Shown piece by piece: positions 33,234 through 45,261 of a stretch of 64,000 nucleotides of DNA (position 1 is its first letter; the number at the start of each line of letters is the position of its first letter). The position numbers were made by a program, and so were the translations under genes. The DNA comes from Rugalucina vietnamica (Eukaryota; Mollusca; Bivalvia; Lucinida; Lucinidae), in contig OZ024870.1 in NCBI GenBank assembly GCA_964017185.1, positions 34,798,139-34,862,138 on the forward strand, in the 5' to 3' direction. The notes under the pieces are model-generated. The model saw nothing but the letters and a program-made list of their open reading frames with translations, was not told where the DNA came from and did no database searches.

Positions 33234-36200
33234 AGTTGCCTCCATGTATACCCTACACAATCTGTTACGCCTGCCCAGGCTGAAGTCATGACTCTACGCA
33301 ACCAACTACCCAAGTCCACTGGGGACAATAAACTCACGGAGGAGATGGTTCCCGGTTACACAGGTATGGTACACATAGCTAACTTCATATGACTTGATAT
33401 TCCAATGTTGTGTGAGCCGCGACATGAGAAAACCGGTCTTCGTGATTTCCGACCAGGTCCGACACAAACTGGCCTGTACAGTCTCGGAAAATGGCTAAAA
33501 GTTTGAAATTTTGGATTTAAGAAAAAGAGGGAATAATGGCGCTGATCAGCTGTGCAGTTAATGCACAGCTGATCTGTGTCTTTGTTTTCACCTATGCATG
33601 TTGTTGGTTTTATGTGGCGGCTGGTGTTGAAGTCCAATGAAATGACGGCAACATCCCAACATGACCATAACTGTTGACTGGGATGTTAAGCAACATATTT
33701 ACATGTAACAAACAAACAAAAATATTGTATTGATTTTCATACATTAATGTATTGAAAAATACATGTATTGGTGATTCAAATCTTAACCGTTAATTTGAAT
33801 TTCAAGTTGTTTAAAACTTGATAAAATATATCATCAATTTTGATGGTTATCATACATAATGGATATGATTTCTGATCAGCTGAATGACTTTGTTCATTGT
33901 GCACATTTAGGCCTTTGTGTGACTTATTAACCATTTGAGCCGCATCATGAGAAAACCAACAATCTGCATATGCGAAAACAAAGACGCAGATCAGCTTTGC
34001 GGTAACCGCTAAACGGATAGTACAATCCCTTTTCTACTTATATCTAAAATTTCAAGCATCAAGCATCTAGCACTTTTCTGTGCTTGTGCAGCTCAGTTTG
34101 TGTCGGTCCTGTTCAAAAACCACATCGTTGGTTTTCCCACGAGGCAGCTCAAATATTGTAAATTTTATTTCAACTCTCTTTTAGGCTACATTCCCAGGAT
34201 CCCATTCAAGTTCGGAGGAACCTATAAGAATGACTGTGATGTATGTATCGATGAACACATGACCAACTATCAAAACCAGGAGTTCAAAACCCGGGACCTG
34301 AAGAACCAAGTCAACTCTGTCCCGAGACTTACAGCAATATCACATGACCCACATGTCAAAGATTATTTAGATCGTTATCGAGATACACATCCCAACAGAC
34401 CTATGCTGATGGGTAAGTGATATTTCACAAAAAATTTAAACAGCAGTACTTTTAAAAAATTAGGGAATTTTTAGGATTTATCATAGTGTTCTAACTGGCA
34501 TTTGATGCCAAAGAAAATCGTCTGTCTTCATCCAAATCCTAAATACTGAGCATGAAGTTTGGTTGGTAGTGCTGCAGTTTAGGGTGGAAAACATTCATAG
34601 ATTGATCATTGAATCCAAAACATTCTTTAGCCAAAAAAATTAAGTTGTCAGTTAACGGTAAAAGTTGCATGCTTCTGGTTGACTTCCTCTTGGACATGAC
34701 TGTACAGGCTGGTTTGTGTTAGACCTGGTCAGGTACCCAGATTTATGTTTTCTCATAATATGAAGGTTCATTTAATTAATTACAATTTACAGATGACCAC
34801 AGACCATTAACAGAGCCCCCAATACCTGGGTACAAAGGTTATATTCCCAGAATAAAACCCACAGAACTGGGGCTCGGACAGCGGTACCACACAGCCACAG
34901 CTAATGGGTTTGAAGACTTTGTGAGACAGACCGCCAGACAGTCAGAGAAGTTGTATGGTACAATACCTAGGGCATTAGAAGGGTAGGTATATGCGCATAT
35001 ATACGAGCCGCCTCGTGGGAAAACCAACAATGTGGTTTCCGAACAGGTCTGACACAAACCGGCCTGTACAAGCACAGAAAAAAGCTAGAAGCTTGAAATT
35101 TCGGATTTAAGTAGCGGAGGAATTGTACTATCCGAGTAGCGAAAACAAAGGTTACCGCGAAGCTGATCTGCGTCTTTGTTTTCGCCTATGCAGATTGTTG
35201 GTTTTCTCATGAGACGGCTCATATTTTGGAACATCCTTGGTAAACCTCCAATAATTTGGGTTAGGAGGTTGTAAAATGCTTCTACAAATGATTGAAAAGA
35301 TGCCACAGACCCATGTGTCGGAGTGATGAGGAAATGTTAAAATAAGTGTTAGATCAGCCAAATAAAAAATAATACGTACAGTTATTTTCCTCCTGTAACT
35401 GAATATGTGATGTATATCATTTTTATTGCAATGAATTAAAAGATTTTATAGTGCTCTTAAATTACCATGCTCAAAGTAGGGATACAGTGCTCAGTACACC
35501 CTGCAAATTGTTTCATTTATAGAGCCAAATGTGAATCTCTCCTGCACAAAATGGGATTCTAGCAATTATTGTAAATTATTTGCTGTGATGATTTTTAAAC
35601 AATTGGTTTTCTTTTTGTTTCACAGTCTTGAAATCCCAAGGTTTGTAAACATGTAGAATAACTAGATTAGAATTAAAAGCTTGTACATAATAATATGTAA
35701 ATTTCTTTGCATGCTTATAATATTTACATTTTTATTGCAATCACCCTAGATGAAGGTATCTTTCTTGATGTTCTTCATTTCCCAATGAAAAACATTAAGT
35801 CACGTGATCTAGAGGCCACACCTATGGGCAGGGCGACATCAAAACCAGCTAGTGACGATATTTGTATTCTTTTGTTGTCATGGCATTGGTCGCGTATCGC
35901 CATGATGTTAGGCGCGGAAATTTGACGTTTTGGCTGTTCCAAAATTAGGTTAAGTCTGATGTAATGTCAGATAATATGAAAATGAACGGTAATATTTTCA
36001 ATTAAAAATCTGACATTTGATTGATAATATAAAATGTAAATATAAGTATTGAAATTCAGATTTTAGCTTTCACTGTATGATGAAAAACATTAGCTCTTTT
36101 AATGTCTCAGAGAAGCCCTTTGGGCTTCACAGACATTGAAATAGCCTTATGATTTTCATCATCCAGTGAAAGCTAAAATCTGAATTTCAATCCTTAATTA

Positions 36201-37557
36201 TAAATGTTTTCTCTATAATGCATGGCATATTTTTCACTTTCCTATATAGACAACTAACTATACTTGTAATAATGTAAACATATACATTCATTTTTTTTAA
36301 TCGAGAAAATGTATAGAAAGCTAGAATATTCACCATCAATTCTAATATGATTGCTGCACTAGTATGGTTCCATTTAGCCTTCTGCTATTTTGCCCTATTC
36401 CTAGAAATATTCATTACTCCCATTTCTTCTACTCAATTTAAGTTCCTGAATTACAAGGCAAAGTTGAGCAGTGACGCAAGAAAACCGGTTTTCGGGGCTT
36501 TCGACTAGGTCCGACACAAACCGGCCTGTACAATCACAGAAGCAGGCTAGAATATTGAAATTGCGGATTTAAGAAGAAGAGCGATTGTACTATCCGTGTA
36601 GCGAAAACAAAGGCGCTGATCAGCTTTGCAGTCACTGCAAAAATCTGGTTTTCTGAAGATGCGGCTCAGTTACAATTAAACCTTAGCTTGAAAGTGAATT
36701 TTTTGCAATTTTACAGACCAAAATAACGTAGTTGATTAGTTGCTTAAATAAAGAGGAACAAGTCTGGCTTATAACTTTACTACAATGCCTTTGTTCTGGT
36801 AATACATGTAAATTTTTAAGAATTGTGCAAAGCAGTGATATTTGACAAAGATATGATTTTGGGATGATTTTCTCTATTCTGTCAATTTGAAGATTTTTGA
36901 CCGATTAACGTGATTAAGAAAATGAATGTTGTAAAGCTTACCAGAAATAGATCTCTAAACTGAACAGCCAGCAATTTTGAAAAACAACAACAACAACATA
37001 GTTTTGAATCTTCACATAGTAACCGTTCCTAGTATTAATCATCTGGCTGTGTTTACAGGGTTCCACGTGAGCAGCTGAGGAGTGCACCACCCACCTTCCA
37101 CAGACGATTATATGTACCAGATGGCATGATTCCAAAATATACAGGATATATTCCACGTAAGTTGACTGTAAATAAACTTTGTAGTGGTTAGGGCATTCCT
37201 CATAAATCAGGACAAAAAACGAGATGTTGCGAGTGGTTGCAAAGGTGGAAGAGCCATCATCAAACAGAACTGCTGGCCGCATGTTGATCATGTGAGATTA
37301 TTTAAAGAATTTCATGCAGCTGCTGCACCCTCCATAATGCGCGTGTTGTGTTTTTAAGTCCATGAGTATATGTGTTGCAAGATGCCTCGCTTATAATTTG
37401 CAGTACTGTACATTATTCCAATTCTATTTCAGATAAACGTTTTGTGTTTGGTAACACATATGGAGATACAACTCGTGGATTAGATGTTTGCTCACACAAT
37501 GCTCCCAGTTTTGGTGAATTTACCAAGATGAAAGCCAGTCAAAGTATAGCGGCATAA
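33234..37557 (+). CDS. SPMIP5: SPMIP5/CIMIP2-like microtubule inner protein, 5 exons
   Basis: This protein is predicted to line the lumen of ciliary or sperm-tail doublet microtubules. The exons are 33234-33363, 34185-34412, 34793-34982, 37059-37156 and 37433-37557; all phases agree. The likely start is the ATG at 33288, giving 238 residues; the exon is open upstream of it, so an earlier start is possible. Four glycine-tyrosine repeats are visible: VPGYTG-YIPRIPFKFGGTY, IPGYKGYIPRIKPTELG, and IPKYTGYIP joining HKRFVFGNTYG. The middle resembles vertebrate C10orf82 (PRL...YRxxHP then EPPIPGxxGYLPR). The C-terminal GYIP...FGNTYG repeat is more like CIMIP2B (FAM166B), so the protein joins features of both. 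Two MITE-A copies sit in intron 1, and others lie in later introns. Confidence 0.82.
33414..33622 (-). mobile_element. MITE-A
   Basis: GTGCAG / TGCACAG stem with one mismatch; first intron of the SPMIP5-like gene. Confidence 0.83.
33937..34150 (+). mobile_element. MITE-A, right stem arm lost
   Basis: GATCAGCTTTGCGGTAACCGC then jumps to the body; 34 bp before SPMIP5-like exon 2. Confidence 0.85.
35005..35220 (-). mobile_element. MITE-A, left stem arm lost
   Basis: CAAAGGTTACCGCGAAGC: the first arm is deleted at the palindrome. 22 bp after SPMIP5-like exon 3. Confidence 0.87.
35626..35640 (+). CDS. Candidate 15-nt microexon of the SPMIP5-like gene
   Basis: A strong polypyrimidine acceptor (tttttgtttcacag) is followed by 15 bases and a GT donor (gtttgt). 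The segment encodes LEIPR-type residues and keeps the frame between exons 3 and 4 whether included or skipped. The donor is weak, so it may be an alternative exon or chance. Confidence 0.35.
36045..36205. mobile_element. Foldback element
   Basis: Arms containing GAAATTCAGATTTTAGCTTT and the inverse AAAGCTAAAATCTGAATTTC around GAGAAGCCCTTTGGGCTTC. Confidence 0.75.
36466..36667 (-). mobile_element. MITE-A, right stem arm lost
   Basis: CAGCTTTGCAGTCACTGC followed directly by the terminal part. Confidence 0.8.
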
Positions 37558-37794
37558 AAGAGGACTTTATTAATTGGGTTAATGTCATTGTGATTGTGGA
37601 CATCAATGATGCCAATGAAATATAACAGAGACACAAGCCAATTATACTGTTAGGTCGATAAACATTCACTTGGAAAAGATAGAATTTTCAGAAAATTTGG
37701 TAACTAAAAGGCTGTAAAAATGTTATGTGTAATTCATGCTTCTTACCTGTCTGGAATATTTCGAAGCAAGAAGCTATATCTGAAAATAGTATAT

Positions 37795-38016
37795 GAGCTG
37801 CTTCGTGAGAAAACCAGATTTTTGCCTGTGCGAAAACAAAGGCGCAGATCAGCTGTGCAGTAACTGTTTTCGCTACACTGATAGTACAATTCTTCCTCTA
37901 ATTATACCCAAAATTTCAAGATTTTAGCTCATTTTTGTGACTGTACAGGCAGGTATGACACATTGTGTCGGACCTGATCAGAAACCCCGAAGACTGGTTT
38001 TCTCGCATCGCGGCTC
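37795..38016 (+). mobile_element. MITE-A, right stem arm lost
   Basis: CAGCTGTGCAGTAACTG then TTTTCGC; ATAT duplicated. Confidence 0.86.
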
Positions 38017-38031
38017 ATATAATACCAACAT

Positions 38032-38170
38032 GGAGCACAGGAGTGTGGTGGCATAGTGGCTAGTGTGTCAGACTCCGCTCCAGAGTTAACTCCCTTAGTA
38101 CTGATCACTACACAGGGAGCTGTCAGTTCCATGGTCACATTACTCTATAACCTTTGACTGGGACGTTAAA
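38032..38170 (+). mobile_element. SINE-like sequence
   Basis: GTGGCATAGTGGCTAGTGTG head and a TGACTGGGACGTTAAA tail, as in the other SINEs here. Confidence 0.5.
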
Positions 38171-38477
38171 TTTTCACATTTACTTTTTTGTATAGATTCA
38201 AATGTTTTAAGCATTTGTTTTGTCTGTAGGTTGTGAGTATTTATTGTTAAAAGCGTAATTGTGATAAAAGTATGTACTTTTTGCATATAAACTGAGATAA
38301 ATATTGTATCAACAGTACTGTCAGGTGCACAACAGTACCATTGGTGATCAAAGGTTTGTGATTAAGTTGAAGTGATAGGTACTTAAACTGACATGTTATT
38401 TAAGGCCTCGTCACACATAAGTGTAAATCTCTCTACGTAGACTTGCGTTTAATTGCATTAAAAATAGGGTTTGTTTG

Positions 38478-38570
38478 TTTGATTTATTGCTGTGCATCCC
38501 AGACAAGAGCTATGGTCTTGTCGGGATGTTAGCTGTTGAAAGGGACATAAAGACATAAACAAACAAGAAT
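38478..38570. mobile_element. SINE tail fragment
   Basis: GTTTGTTTGATTTATTGC ... GGTCTTGTCGGGATGTTAG, like the tails at 19140 and 33640. Confidence 0.4.
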
Positions 38571-38898
38571 TACGCAAGTCTACGCAATGGTGGGTCGAGA
38601 GATTTTCGCTCGTGTGATGAGTCCTTTAGCAAAAATAGAAAAATTGAAATAGCTTTTGCTTCTGCAATTTGAGTTAACTAATTGGATGTGGTAATTAATT
38701 AGTAGCATGTCTGCTTTACTGAATAAATGCAGCCTCAGAATTGAACCTAATTATGCCCAGCTGTCGTGTTCAATGCATTCTATCATTGTGACTTCACTTT
38801 CTTTTTTGACCGATTCATTTAAAGCGAAGTGACAGTCACTGCCAAATAAGTGAGCACTCAATACTCAGTAAAGGCTTCTAGAAGGCTTGCCCAGGCCC

Positions 38899-39127
38899 CG
38901 AGGTTATAAAACTTTTTTATGCTCAACTCAGCGGAGACTAAAATTTATCCTGCTCATAAATGTTAAAATGCCAACAATTGTTGGCATTTTAACATTTATC
39001 AGCAGGACAAATTACAGGCCTTGATGATCTAAACCTGAAATTTCAATTTGCTTTGGCTATTTCATGGTTAATGAGCAGTTGAAATTTTGTGCTCAGCTGA
39101 GTTGAGCATGAAAAAGTTTTATAACCT
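38899..39127. mobile_element. Family C MITE
   Basis: Starts GGTTATAAAACTTTTTTATG and ends AAAAAGTTTTATAACC, with the CCAACAATTGTTGG core. Confidence 0.78.
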
Positions 39128-39129
39128 TG

Positions 39130-40080
39130 GGGCCAGATGTCTGCTTATTATCAGAATTAGAAAAGAAAAACTTACTGTGATTTATACTTTACTGAAATAA
39201 CTACTGCAAGTTCTCAGGAAATGTATTCGTTTTACGTAGTTTTGTAATGCTATGTTACCATCTTTGTTGATATAGTTTTCATAGTTTTCACATCATTTTA
39301 TGTAGCAATTAACATTTTGTTTCTGTTTTAATGGAATTTATTACATGTAAATTTTGGGAAGAGACTTTTTTATTATTAAGTTTTTAACATCTGTTTTAGT
39401 GAGTTTGTATAGTTGATGGGCAAAATTTCATGGTGTTCTAATTGACATTCTTGCCTAGACATTATATGGCTGTAAATTGATTTGTTTTTTAAGCCCACAA
39501 CATTATGCAGTATGTCTTTCTTTGCATTGTTTATACCCAGACTGAAACTGGCATATTTCCATTGATAATTCTGAAAGTTTTAGATATCCGATAATAATGT
39601 ACACATTTAAACTGCATGTAGGCAATGAGTGTAAAAGACGTTGCATTTCATAATTGTCACTTTATATTACTGGTATCATCTATGCCAGATAAAAGAGAAA
39701 TTCAGCATTTCACACATAAAACCATATTAATGGGCACACTTGCAGAATTTTATATAGTGCAACTTTGTGTAATAAACTATGCAAAAATATCATGTAGAAC
39801 TACCGTGGATTATTCAATATGTTGTCCGCTCTTGTTTCTGTGTTTGTCATTTTTCATGCCATTACTTGCTTAGTTTGATATTAGTATTATTGCTCAGCAT
39901 TTATTTATCCCTAGTGTGATGTTTTGTGTAAGAGTAAAGGTTTGGTTTGCTCTCGCTTATTTTCCCTAGTTTTAATGCTAAGCCCAGTGTGTGTTAGCAC
40001 TTATAAATTAGGCAAACAGTGCAGCTAGGCTATCATGCAATCTGTACTTTATGATAGACCGAAATGTCTAAAAATAATTT
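39130..40080. other. AT-rich stretch, no gene seen
   Basis: No coding signal; lies downstream of the SPMIP5-like gene and may partly be its 3' UTR. Confidence 0.5.
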
Positions 40081-40306
40081 GAATCTCGCCATGAGAAAAC
40101 CATATTTTTTGCCTATGTGAAAACAAAGGTGCAGATCAGCTGCGCAGTAACTGCACAGCTGATCAATGCCTTTGTTTTTGCTACATGGTTAGTATAATCC
40201 GTCTTCTTAAATCTGAGCTTCTAGACTTTTTCCGAGACTGTACAGGTCGGTTTGTGTCGGACCTGGTTGGAAACCTTGAAGACCAGATTTCTCGAATTGC
40301 AACTCT
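40081..40306 (+). mobile_element. MITE-A, diverged
   Basis: Stem CAGCTGCGCAG / CTGCACAGCTG, ends decayed. Confidence 0.7.
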
Positions 40307-40747
40307 TTTGTCATACATAAATGGTCCTTCGGGGCTTTATAGTTGTTACAAGAGGGTGCACTAGCTATAAAATCTAGAGTCCAAAGAGTGCTTCTGTAAT
40401 GCTGATATATCACAGTGCTGCATGCAAGTTTATCGTTTCATTTTTTCATACGACCAGTTGTAGCAATTTGCATTTACAAATGTTTTTTAAAATTGTTCAA
40501 CAATTTTATTGGGGTTCTATTTTCAATTAAAGTAGCTTCATGGGATTTTTCTTTAGAAAGTATTCTTACAGTAGATGTTGTCTGTGGGATAAAACTAAAT
40601 AGGGAATTGTTGGCTCCTTAGTATGATTTCTATGCCATTGGTAAATTCTATGCCTAACATGTTTTTATATAATAGGGGTAAAAGTGTTAAAAATATACTT
40701 GTTTTACGGTCATTTATCTAAAATGTATGTTCAGAGGAAAGGGTTTA

Positions 40748-40852
40748 GTGTAGCGAAAACAAAGGCGCTGATCAGCTATGCAGTCACTGTACAGCTGATC
40801 AGCACCTTTGTTTTTGCATAGTCAAAAATCCAGTTTTCTCATGATGCGGCTT
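40748..40852 (-). mobile_element. MITE-A half element
   Basis: Hairpin half only; the outer stem here is fully symmetric (GCTGATCAG on both sides). Confidence 0.7.
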
Positions 40853-41071
40853 ACATCTAAGTTTGCAACTAGTTCTATTCTGTATTGCCTTCACAAACTG
40901 GCACACAAATAAATGTTAAAGCTTGTCATTATGTTACTGAATAACCTTTTCCTCTGAGCGTATTATCATCAATAAATAGCATTAAAACTAAAATATTTTT
41001 GGACTGTCTTTTTAAATAGTTCCGTATTTTAAAATGTGTATTTTGACATTTACTTTCATATTTTCTACAAC

Positions 41072-41450
41072 TTCACTGGGTGCTTCCTTGGTCCCGATAT
41101 AAAAAGGTTTTGTTTGACTTTTTGGGAACGGATTTTGTTCTACTTTTTAACATAGTAAATATCCACAAAACAGAGTCGACAATAACATAAATTGCTTAAT
41201 TTATATCACTTTTTAACGAATCAAACCTAATTTTACTATTAAGATGCATTCAAAGCACTGTATTATGACTTGAAATTCTTTCAGTGATGTCATAAATTAG
41301 AATCAAATCAAATCTTTGACCAAATTCTAGGAATTAGTGTAGAAAAAAATCCGGTACCTGAATCAAACAAAACCAAATCCTATCGGGACCTATAGTAAAA
41401 GTCAAACAAAACCTTTTTATATCGCGACGAAGGAAGCACCCAGTGAACTT
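41072..41450. mobile_element. ~378-bp MITE with ~50-bp inverted ends
   Basis: TTCACTGGGTGCTTCCTTGG...ATATAAAAAGGTTTTGTTTG inverted at 41400-41450 with one short mismatch block. Confidence 0.8.
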
Positions 41451-42079
41451 GTCTGCAATTTTAGACCAATATGCAAATGACTCCTATATGTAAGACATTG
41501 AGCACTTTTTAATGGAATATTTGTCATTACCCGGTACCTCCCAAAAGATGAAAATATAATCTTGCACTTTCCGTTTATTATCGATATGAAAATTAAAAAA
41601 AGAAACCTGTTTATTTCTGACACATTATTGTTATAAAGGTGCTTTGATAATTATAAGCCTACACAAAATATGAATTTAATGAATGATCATGTTAGTAACA
41701 TAAAGGTGTTTGTTATTATTTTCCTCCTAGAAGGTGACCAAAAGCTTGAAATATTAGGATTTTTTTCCCGAAATATAAGGATTTTACTCAAGCTGCTCTT
41801 CGATGATTGGAGAAATTTTACGACAGCCTCAACATTGGACACAATTAAATATGGTCTAGGACATTCTATCATTATATATTTCTATGTGGACAAAGAAAAG
41901 TATGAATAACTACATGTATACAGGGGAAGCAAGAAATTTAAACATTTTTTGAAAGCTTACAAGAAAGGTTTTTGAAATAATACTCTCAAGGTTATTAAGA
42001 AAAATGAAAATTCTTGGGTGTGCAATATTTTGTTTTTAATGAAATGTTGTTTTTTTTACTCTTTGGTTACAGTACATCA

Positions 42080-42320
42080 GGGCCCAGTTGTTCAAAACTT
42101 TGTTAGCTTAACGTCTTCGTTAAGACCTCAACTTGAAGTAAATGCCGCCTACATAAGCAAATACGTGTACACTGTTATTTGCAAATACACTGTTATTTTT
42201 TAGATTCTCACATTTTATCAACAACAAATAACAGTGTATTTGTAATATTTATGTTTGAACTTTCAACGAATCGTTAACTAATAACTATAACAACATCGTT
42301 AATTTTGAACAACTGGGCCC
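42080..42320. mobile_element. Family D MITE, diverged
   Basis: GGGCCCAGTTGTTCAAA ... TTTGAACAACTGGGCCC; the inner hairpin is degraded. Confidence 0.8.
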
Positions 42321-42488
42321 AGGACTGAGGTTGCAAATTTGATCACCACACCACAAGCCATAAAAATTATACCATATTAGCGCCATTAATTAAGAGTTTG
42401 CAACAGATGTTCATTCCAAGAACATGTAAGAAGCATGTTAGTTCTGAAAATTATTCTCGTCATAGCAAAAGTTCTATAGAACTCATGT

Positions 42489-42528
<40 letters not shown>
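42489..42528. repeat. Poly-T tract
   Basis: About 40 consecutive T. Confidence 0.95.
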
Positions 42529-42529
<1 letters not shown>

Positions 42530-42853
42530 TTGGCAACAAAATACAGGCACCATTGAGACACAGACTGGCTTATTTAAGTCTACAGGTTTCAAGTACAAAG
42601 TTCACCGCACTTAAAATTAAAGAAGGTGGTGTTAAATATTAATGGGAAAATTTGTAGAATGAAAAAGTTTATCAGTATTAAATGGAAGTGATAAGCATAA
42701 AATTTAATCAATTAATAAAATGTAAGCAATCAAACCGTGGAGGATGGTTGTATCGAGGACTCGAATTTTATAACTGGATGATCAAAAGATGTATTAAATA
42801 ATAAATGTGGCAAAGATCGAACATGAAAATGGTATACCAAGTACAGAACAGTT

Positions 42854-43087
42854 GAACCGCATCATGAGAAAACCAACAAAGTGTTTTCCAAGCAGGTCTG
42901 ACACAAACTGAGCTGTACAAGCACAGAAGTTGGCTTGAGACCAGAAATTTTGGATTTAGCAAGTAGAGGAATTGTACTATGCGAGTAGCGAAACCAAAGG
43001 CGCTGATCAGCTTCGCAGTTACTTCGAACCTGATCTGCGTCTTTGTTTTCACATATGCAGATTGTTGGTTTTCTCATGATGCAGCTC
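42854..43087 (-). mobile_element. MITE-A
   Basis: TTCGCAG / CTTCGAA stem with mismatches. Confidence 0.82.
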
Positions 43088-43339
43088 ATATCATGAATGG
43101 TCAAATTTGATATGTATCGTGTTCGAATTTGTTCAGCAGTTCGGCCGAGGTTGTAATTGCACACCAGTTATGTGAGAAATGAATATATTTATGGAAATAT
43201 TATATTTGATAAACAGCTATAACACTAAACATTGAAAACAAAAAAACATGTGACAGCTCCTTTTGGATGGAATAGTTATTCTCGGTATGGGATTTTTAAG
43301 CTGATTTATGTTTGTTCTTCTTAAAATATACCATACTTA

Positions 43340-44098
43340 AGTCTAATTCGCATGCGCCAAAAATACACGCTTATAAATATACTCCGGTGTGCAAATTTTA
43401 CTCGGGGTAAGCAAATGGCGCATGCGAACGCAAATACACTCCCGAGGATATTTACATATGGGTAAATTTACTCCTGGGTCTGACCAGATGCAAATTTTAT
43501 TTTTACAAATACACACGTGTAAATTTACAATTTTGTCCCATGCGAACGCAAAGTAAAATTTACCCATGAGTATTTTTATTTCAGGTCAATATTCTGCTTT
43601 TAGATAAATTCACATTTTTTGTTCATAACTGATTATATGACAGTTGCTGGAACTTTGGACATTGTTGCTAAATAAGAGTTAACTTTATTGCCATTCATCA
43701 CATTTTAGATCATATGCCATGGAGTGCAAACAGCCACACTATTTATTCATCATTCTTGGTGAGATTCTTGGGGCATTTTAACAGTAATTCCTTGTGAAAG
43801 GATGATAAAAGGGAACTGTTTTAACCGCTGAGGTTATGCATGACCATTACATGATTCTCCTCTGCCAAAGTCTACAAGAATACCTTGAAGCAGCCTCTTC
43901 TTGTTTTGCAAATACAGAAAACTTAAATGAACAGGTTTTAATCCAGAAATGATAAATTTACATACAAAAATACTCCTGGTGATAAAACCCATGCAAACGC
44001 AATTTAAAAACTCACAGGTTGATTTGCCACCGGAGTATATTTACACACCGGAGTATATTTATATGTGTGTATTTTTTGCGCATGCGAATTGGACTTTA
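43340..44098. mobile_element. ~760-bp element with ~60-bp inverted ends
   Basis: AAGTCTAATTCGCATGCGCC at the left and GCGCATGCGAATTGGACTT at the right, followed inwards by repeated ACTCCGGTG motifs. Confidence 0.8.
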
Positions 44099-44392
44099 TT
44101 TAGTTGTACTAGAACATGTAAATAGAATTAGTACAAAACCACTTGTCTTCCTAAATCCGAAATTTCAAACCACTAGTTTTCTGTGGCCAAGCTCAGTATG
44201 TATCTGGAAAGGTCAGAAATCAGTTGTTTGTTTTTCTAGGACTCCATCAAAACAAAGTCTGTCTTAGGTTTGTGACAAAAAAAAAAAGACTAGAAGGAAA
44301 TGTAGAGTTCGCATAAAATATACTCAGATACAATATGCCGTCTGTCTGTTCCTATTTTCAACATATGAGCAAAATTAATTCTGCTACAAATT

Positions 44393-44631
44393 GAGCCTCG
44401 ACGCGAGAAAACCGGTCTTCGGGGTTTCCGACCAGGTCCGACACAAACCGGCCTGTACAAGCTCAGAAAAGAGCTAGAAGCTTGAAATTTCGGATTTATT
44501 AAAGTAGAAGAGGAATTGTACTATCCGAGTAGCGAAAACAAAGGCGCTGATCAGCTTCACGGTTACCGCGAAGCTGATCTGCGCCTTTGTTTTCGCCTAG
44601 TCAAAAATCCGGTTTTCTCACGATGCGGCTC
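44393..44631 (-). mobile_element. MITE-A
   Basis: TTCACGG / CCGCGAA stem; AATT duplicated. Confidence 0.88.
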
Positions 44632-44889
44632 AATTATGTCATTTCTTTTACATGCATTTGCACTTTCCAGTATACGCTTTTAGATTTAATCCCATGCATT
44701 CAGTAAGATAAAAATGTAAAGCTTAAACATATCTTTTCTCCTTCTTAGTCTATCTAATATTGCTAAATGACAAAAATCAATATCAAAAGCTATTAACTGG
44801 CCAAATGGTCAACATCTAGACTAAGTGTCAAGCTTGCATGTTTCTCTTATATTTTTTTTTATTTATTTCTTTTTTTAATTCAGTTTTAC

Positions 44890-45066
44890 GCCCCTTTCAA
44901 GATTATTTCAGCTCACATGAGACGGGCCAATCAGTAGGTGGGGCGAAAGCGGGAGAACCCCTAGAAAAACCACCTGACACACCCACAAGCAGAACTTGGC
45001 TTGTCTCGCATGGCCAGAGCGGGGCTCAAACCCACACCAGACACAGCGGTGAAATGATCGAGTGTT
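44890..45066 (-). mobile_element. SINE-like sequence
   Basis: The minus strand carries GGGTTTGAGCCCCGCT, a good B box, about 60 bases from its 5' side. Confidence 0.5.
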
Positions 45067-45261
45067 TAAGTCTCTTATTTTTCACCAAACATGGCTATAA
45101 AACGATGAAATTTCAGATTTAGAAATACTTATATGTATGTCAAACATACCAAAAAAGTTTTTATCAGCTACTTGCAAGGTGCCTCCACTTTTGTAGTTTT
45201 TCTCAGGATACAGCTCATATAGACCTGCCTCGGCGTCACCCTGTCTTTTTATTTCCTTATA

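Noticed and set aside
35707..35925. 72-residue frame after the microexon
   Set aside because: No splice junctions or known domain, and it breaks into a foldback element; likely chance.
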